DNA from: JBKEDS01 sp047975545
GTDB taxonomy: Bacteria; Bacteroidota; Bacteroidia; Flavobacteriales; Flavobacteriaceae
Assembly: GCA_047975545.1 (NCBI GenBank)
Contig: JBKEDS010000074.1
Location: 1 to 9,580 of the forward strand
Direction: 5' to 3'
Length of the DNA stretch: 9,580 nucleotides
The position numbers were made by a program, and so were the translations under genes. Of the stretch, positions 7,426 through 9,580 are shown in pieces. The notes beneath the pieces were generated by a model. The model was not told where the DNA came from and made no database searches. It saw nothing but the letters and a program-made list of their open reading frames with translations. Positions within the stretch are counted from its first letter, which is position 1. Each line of letters opens with the position of its first letter.

Positions 7426-7669
7426 CAATTATAGGATACGTACTTGTAACGTGGGTGTATTCATAAAAATTTGTTTTTCCCGCAGATACTACCGAGTTAT
7501 CGCTTATTTCCTTTCCCCTTTTAGGTAAAAGTTGTTTTGCGCATAGTTGCATTTTCTACGGGAAATAGTGTTTCATTTGCGAGAACCAGATAAAAATATC
7601 TTTGTAAAAAAAAGTATGGGTTTACCCTGATTACTTGGTTTTTTTTAAAAATCAAACCCAATAAAATAT
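7426..7669. other. Gene-free stretch upstream of the rplU promoter
   Basis: No convincing gene is present. It contains the pair TTTCCCG (7476-7482) and CGGGAAA (about 7559-7565), an inverted repeat with a very long spacer that I would not call a hairpin. It also contains a copy of the insertion-sequence end motif (7607-7630) and a second inverted repeat TGGGTTT (7617-7623) / AAACCCA (7654-7660). No clear intrinsic terminator follows the regulator gene that ends at 7425. Confidence 0.6.
7607..7630. repeat. 24-bp motif shared with the insertion-sequence end at 353-376
   Basis: This segment and 353-376 match at 21 of 24 positions, in the same orientation: seven A residues, then GTrTGrGTTTrCCCTGA. 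All three differences are A/G transitions. At 353-376 the motif is the presumed outer end of the ISAs1-type element. Here no transposase is nearby. It may be a solo terminal-repeat scar, part of a small non-autonomous element, or a motif that exists independently of the element. The A run inflates the similarity, but the 17-base remainder still has 14 matches. Confidence 0.5.
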
Positions 7670-7699
7670 TTGCAGATTAATTAATTAGGCGTATATTTG
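7670..7699 (+). promoter_or_regulatory. Promoter of the rplU-rpmA operon
   Basis: TTG at 7670-7672 and TATATTTG at 7692-7699, spaced 19 bp, fit the Bacteroidota -33 TTG / -7 TAnnTTTG promoter with no mismatch. Transcription would start near 7704-7706, leaving a leader of about 56-58 bases before the rplU start codon. Confidence 0.8.
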
Positions 7700-7728
7700 C
7701 ACCCGCTATTCCCAATAGGGAGGTGCAG
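7698..7728 (+). promoter_or_regulatory. Hairpin in the rplU leader, possible ribosomal-protein autoregulatory site
   Basis: Several nested pairings are visible: CTATT (7706-7710) with AATAG (7714-7718); alternatively TCCC (7710-7713) with GGGA (7718-7721); and TGCACC (7698-7703) with GGTGCA (7722-7727). The last pairing overlaps the -7 box, so only part of it would be transcribed from the proposed start. L21 operons in other phyla carry leader structures bound by the protein, so autoregulation is plausible, but I cannot match this to a known motif. The leader also carries GGGAGG, 38 bases before the start codon. Confidence 0.35.
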
Positions 7729-7761
7729 TTTTAAACAAAAATAATTTAAAAACGTTACGCT

Positions 7762-8442
7762 ATGTACGCAATTGTAGAGATAGCAGGGCAACAATTTAAA
7801 GTTGAAAAAGACCAAAAAGTTTTTGTTCACCGTTTACAAACAGAAGAAGGTAAGGGAGTTTCTTTCGATAACGTTCTTTTAATTGGCGATGGTAACAATG
7901 TAACTGTAGGCGCCCCGGCTATAGACGGAGCTCAGGTAGGAGCAAAAGTCTTAAAACACCTAAAAGGTGACAAGGTTATAGTTTTCAAAAAGAAAAGACG
8001 TAAGGGATACCGTGTAAAAAACGGCCACCGTCAAGCATTAACCGAAATCGTAATTGAAAGCATTGTAGCTTCGGGTGCTAAACCAGCAGCCAAAGCCGAA
8101 AGCGAAGGAGCTAAAAAAGCCGCTCCCGCAAAAAAAGAAGTTAAGGCTGCCGAGCCTAAAGTAGAAGCTAAAAAAACCGCTCCGAAAAAAGAAGTAAAAG
8201 CCGACGATTTGAAAAAAATTGAAGGAATCGGGCCAAAAATAGCCGAAACTTTGGCAGAAGCTGGAATAGCAACTTTTGCAGAACTGGCTAAAACCGATGC
8301 AGTTAAAATTTCGGAAATAATAGCCGAAGTACGTGGCAACCACGTAACCGACACTTGGCCTGCACAAGCTAAATTAGCAGCAGAAGGCAAGTGGGACGAG
8401 CTAAAACAATGGCAAGACGAATTAAATGGCGGTAAAGCGTAA
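7762..8442 (+). CDS. rplU: 50S ribosomal protein L21 with C-terminal helix-hairpin-helix extension, 226 residues
   Basis: Residues 1-103 are a complete bL21: MYAIVEIAGQQFKVEKD at the start, IGDGNNVTVGAPAIDGAQV in the middle, and the 23S-rRNA-binding signature KKKRRKGYRVKNGHRQ (76-91). Ordinary L21 ends at about this length. Here it continues with a low-complexity Lys/Ala/Glu linker (about 104-147) that contains KKEVKA twice (124-129, 142-147). A compact domain follows, starting DDLKKIEGIGPKIAETLAEAG (148-168), a helix-hairpin-helix fold that commonly binds nucleic acid. The extension ends with a Trp-containing helical tail (about 195-226). Extended L21 of this kind is known in flavobacteria, so this is a lineage feature and not an assembly error. 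No Shine-Dalgarno sequence is at the usual distance. It is the first gene of the operon with rpmA. Confidence 0.96.
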   Translation: MYAIVEIAGQQFKVEKDQKVFVHRLQTEEGKGVSFDNVLLIGDGNNVTVGAPAIDGAQVGAKVLKHLKGDKVIVFKKKRRKGYRVKNGHRQALTEIVIESIVASGAKPAAKAESEGAKKAAPAKKEVKAAEPKVEAKKTAPKKEVKADDLKKIEGIGPKIAETLAEAGIATFAELAKTDAVKISEIIAEVRGNHVTDTWPAQAKLAAEGKWDELKQWQDELNGGKA

Positions 8443-8467
8443 GCAAACCGTTAATGTTTAACTTTTA

Positions 8468-8485
8468 TCCCGTTTAAAAGCGGGA
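8468..8485 (+). other. Short hairpin between rplU and rpmA
   Basis: TCCCG (8468-8472) pairs with CGGGA (8481-8485) around an 8-base A/T-rich loop in the 61-bp gap between the two genes. It has no T tract after it, so it is not an intrinsic terminator. It could affect mRNA processing or stability, or be incidental. Confidence 0.35.
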
Positions 8486-8503
8486 GCATAAAAACATAAA
8501 ACA

Positions 8504-8764
8504 ATGGCTCATAAAAAAGGAGTAGGTAGTTCCAAGAACGGTAGGGAATCGGAATCGAAACGCTTGGGCGTTAAGATTTTTGGTGGCCAAGCGGCCATCG
8601 CCGGAAACATTATAGTAAGACAAAGAGGCAATACGCACCACCCGGGCGAAAACGTATACTCATCTAAAGACCATACATTGCACGCCAAAGTCGATGGTCT
8701 TGTAAAATTTACTAAAAAGAAAGACAACAAATCCTATGTTTCAATAGAACCTTTTGAAGCATAA
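8504..8764 (+). CDS. rpmA: 50S ribosomal protein L27, 86 residues
   Basis: A complete bL27 with the family signature GNIIVRQRGNTHHPG (34-48) and the N-terminal tail MAHKKGVGSSKNGRES that reaches towards the peptidyl-transferase centre. It starts directly at MAHKKG and lacks the cleavable N-terminal extension found in Firmicutes. Length is normal. The gene lies 61 bp after rplU, the usual L21-L27 order, and is followed by a strong terminator, so the two genes form the operon. The start ATG is preceded by AAAACATAAAACA with no Shine-Dalgarno sequence, as is usual for Bacteroidota. Confidence 0.98.
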   Translation: MAHKKGVGSSKNGRESESKRLGVKIFGGQAAIAGNIIVRQRGNTHHPGENVYSSKDHTLHAKVDGLVKFTKKKDNKSYVSIEPFEA

Positions 8765-8787
8765 GTATTTTACTTTCGTATAAAACC

Positions 8788-8818
8788 AAAGCCCATTCTT
8801 TTTTAGAATGGGTTTTTT
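8788..8818 (+). terminator. Intrinsic terminator of rplU-rpmA
   Basis: Core stem CCCATTCT (8792-8799) / AGAATGGG (8805-8812) with a five-T loop, extended by A-T pairs to 8788/8816 through one G-T pair, and running into a T tract (8813-8818). It lies 23 bp after the rpmA stop. Confidence 0.9.
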
Positions 8819-8860
8819 GTTTTTGTCCCAAAAAATGGTTAACTTATAGGGCAATAGCTC

Positions 8861-9157
8861 ATGTTTCACTTAAATACCGAAACTATGCAACTCCCTTTTA
8901 GGTCCGAAATACGGTATTCGCCCTGCCATCCCACGATTAAGATTTTTGTGAAGGATGAAACCATGGTTGGAAAAATAAGGCTTCACTTGGGAAGATTTAA
9001 GGAAATCGATATTATTGAAGTGTCCGATAGCGTAGAGCAAAATAGTGCCGATGAAAGCATTACCATTTTTTTAAACCATGAAGCCGATTTAAAAACCATG
9101 AAAACTACCATAGACTCCAGTTTATGGTGGTATTTTGAAGAAGATTTGAAAGATTAA
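8861..9157 (+). CDS. Hypothetical protein, 98 residues
   Basis: I do not recognise this protein. It has no signal peptide or membrane segment. Hydrophobicity suggests a small alpha/beta fold: strand TIKIFVK (25-31), helix MVGKIRLHLGRF, strand IDIIEV, strand SITIFLN, then a helix ending in the aromatic run LWWYFEEDL near the C terminus. The pattern is reminiscent of ferredoxin-like folds, which is only a guess. It has a single cysteine (SPCH, about 20-23). Codon use looks like that of its neighbours and the frame is clean, so it is probably a real gene. Start is ATG 8861; ATG 8885 (MQLPF) is an alternative eight codons in, and no promoter box decides between them. It stands alone after the rpmA terminator. 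Confidence 0.6.
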   Translation: MFHLNTETMQLPFRSEIRYSPCHPTIKIFVKDETMVGKIRLHLGRFKEIDIIEVSDSVEQNSADESITIFLNHEADLKTMKTTIDSSLWWYFEEDLKD

Positions 9158-9501
9158 CGCAAAGCATTAAAGGCTGAATTTTCAATATGAAATTTGAATA
9201 TGCCTTTATAGTTTTGAACAAGGTCTCGACTTCGCTCGCCCTGATAATTCATGATATACTGATAATCAGTTTTTACACTATTGTATATTAATCGAACTCA
9301 GGTTAATATCATTACTGTTTTAAAATTACTCAGAAAAAATACGGCTTTTTTAAAAATATTTTTAAAATTTTAAAAAGCAAATGTTTAACTTGGATTTGTT
9401 CGTGTAAAAAATAGATTTAACCATTTTGTTACCCTCAACAAAAAGACAAAAAAAGCCCAAATTATAAAACCTCAACAAGTTTTCGGAATAACCTAAAATT
9501 A
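9158..9501. other. Non-coding stretch between the 98-residue gene and the tRNA
   Basis: No gene is supported. It contains a REP-like segment (9220-9269) and an AT-rich imperfect hairpin with arms GCTTTTT (9344-9350) and AAAAAGC (9372-9378), too weak and too far from the preceding stop to call a terminator. The rest is AT-rich with no structure I can identify. Confidence 0.6.
9220..9269. repeat. Possible REP-like intergenic repeat
   Basis: The segment begins AAGGTCTCGACTTCGCTCG (9220-9238), which is much more GC-rich than its surroundings and resembles a short dispersed repeat I associate with flavobacterial intergenic regions. It is followed by two direct copies of CTGATAAT (9241-9248, 9259-9266), the second inside the palindrome CTGATAATCAG (9259-9269). 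Only one copy lies in this window, so repetition itself is not shown. Confidence 0.4.
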
Positions 9502-9540
9502 AAAACCTTAATTAGCTTGTTTTAAGTTAATTAAGGTTTT
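9502..9540 (-). terminator. Intrinsic terminator of the minus-strand tRNA
   Basis: A 17-bp stem: 9502-9518 (AAAACCTTAATTAGCTT) pairs with 9524-9540, with one G-T pair and the loop GTTTT. On the minus strand it ends GGTTTTTAATTTT. It lies 7 bp beyond the tRNA 3' end, as expected for tRNA termination. Confidence 0.8.
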
Positions 9541-9547
9541 AATGTTG

Positions 9548-9580
9548 TGACTCCACCAAGACTCGAACTTGGATCTAAAG
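9548..9580 (-). tRNA. tRNA 3' part (isotype not determined), cut by the window edge
   Basis: On the minus strand the T arm is CCAAG-TTCGAGT-CTTGG (9572-9556), a perfect 5-bp stem with the canonical 7-base TTCGA loop. It is followed by a 7-base acceptor strand TGGAGTC (9555-9549) and discriminator A (9548). The next bases are CAA, so the CCA end is not encoded and must be added by the CCA-adding enzyme. The partner strand of the acceptor should read GACTCCA, outside the window. The anticodon is also outside, so no amino acid is assigned. Confidence 0.9.

Noticed and set aside
7370..7552. 60-residue minus-strand reading frame overlapping the end of the regulator gene
   Set aside because: It overlaps the AraC domain on the opposite strand and has no recognisable domain or promoter.
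7718..7723. GGGAGG as a Shine-Dalgarno sequence for rplU
   Set aside because: It is 38 bases upstream of the ATG, far beyond working distance, and is better explained as part of a leader hairpin.
8031..8390. Two long minus-strand frames across the rplU extension
   Set aside because: They arise from the biased Lys/Ala/Glu codons of the L21 linker read backwards; the plus-strand protein is clear.
9344..9378. AT-rich hairpin as a terminator for the 98-residue gene
   Set aside because: It begins 187 bp after the stop, has only two G-C pairs and contains a mismatch; chance is likely in such AT-rich DNA.
9548..9580. Assigning an amino acid (for example Lys) to the partial tRNA
   Set aside because: The anticodon lies outside the window, and the acceptor and discriminator bases alone are not enough.

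Overview
The window looks like chromosomal DNA from a member of the Bacteroidota, most likely the class Flavobacteriia. The evidence is: AT-rich intergenic DNA; no usable Shine-Dalgarno sequences before the genes; several boxes matching the Bacteroidota -7 promoter element TAnnTTTG; a single-chain glycyl-tRNA synthetase; ribosomal protein L21 with a long Lys/Ala-rich and helix-hairpin-helix extension; and a transmembrane TPR/AraC-type regulator of a kind typical of flavobacteria. The genus cannot be named from sequence reading alone.

Layout from left to right. (1) 1-375 is the 5' part of an ISAs1/H-repeat-type insertion sequence on the minus strand; the transposase runs off the left edge. (2) 417-2754, minus strand, holds comF followed by a large lipoprotein with an Ig-like domain. 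(3) 2865-4409, plus strand, is glycyl-tRNA synthetase, probably made from a leaderless or nearly leaderless mRNA. (4) A strong bidirectional terminator (4430-4467) separates it from a convergent DUF819 membrane protein (4471-5727, minus). (5) Divergent from that, 5881-7425 encodes a signal peptide-TPR-transmembrane-AraC regulator. (6) A 336-bp gene-free stretch carries a copy of the insertion-sequence end motif and a near-consensus promoter with a hairpin leader. It leads into rplU-rpmA (7762-8764), the L21-L27 operon, which closes with a clear terminator. (7) A 98-residue orphan protein (8861-9157) follows. (8) The last 420 bp are non-coding, with a REP-like stretch, then the terminator and 3' end of a minus-strand tRNA cut by the right edge.

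Most of the window is housekeeping: translation (glyQS, rplU, rpmA, tRNA), a ComF-type phosphoribosyltransferase, envelope proteins and one membrane-bound regulator. I see no defence island, CRISPR array, phage or biosynthetic cluster. The items most worth a second look are the 24-bp motif shared by the insertion-sequence end and the rplU upstream region, the rplU leader hairpin with its misplaced GGGAGG, the L21-HhH fusion, the membrane-anchored AraC regulator facing a DUF819 gene, and the orphan 98-residue protein. Three starts were moved inward from the longest open frame: lipoprotein to 2018, glyQS to 2865, regulator to 5881.
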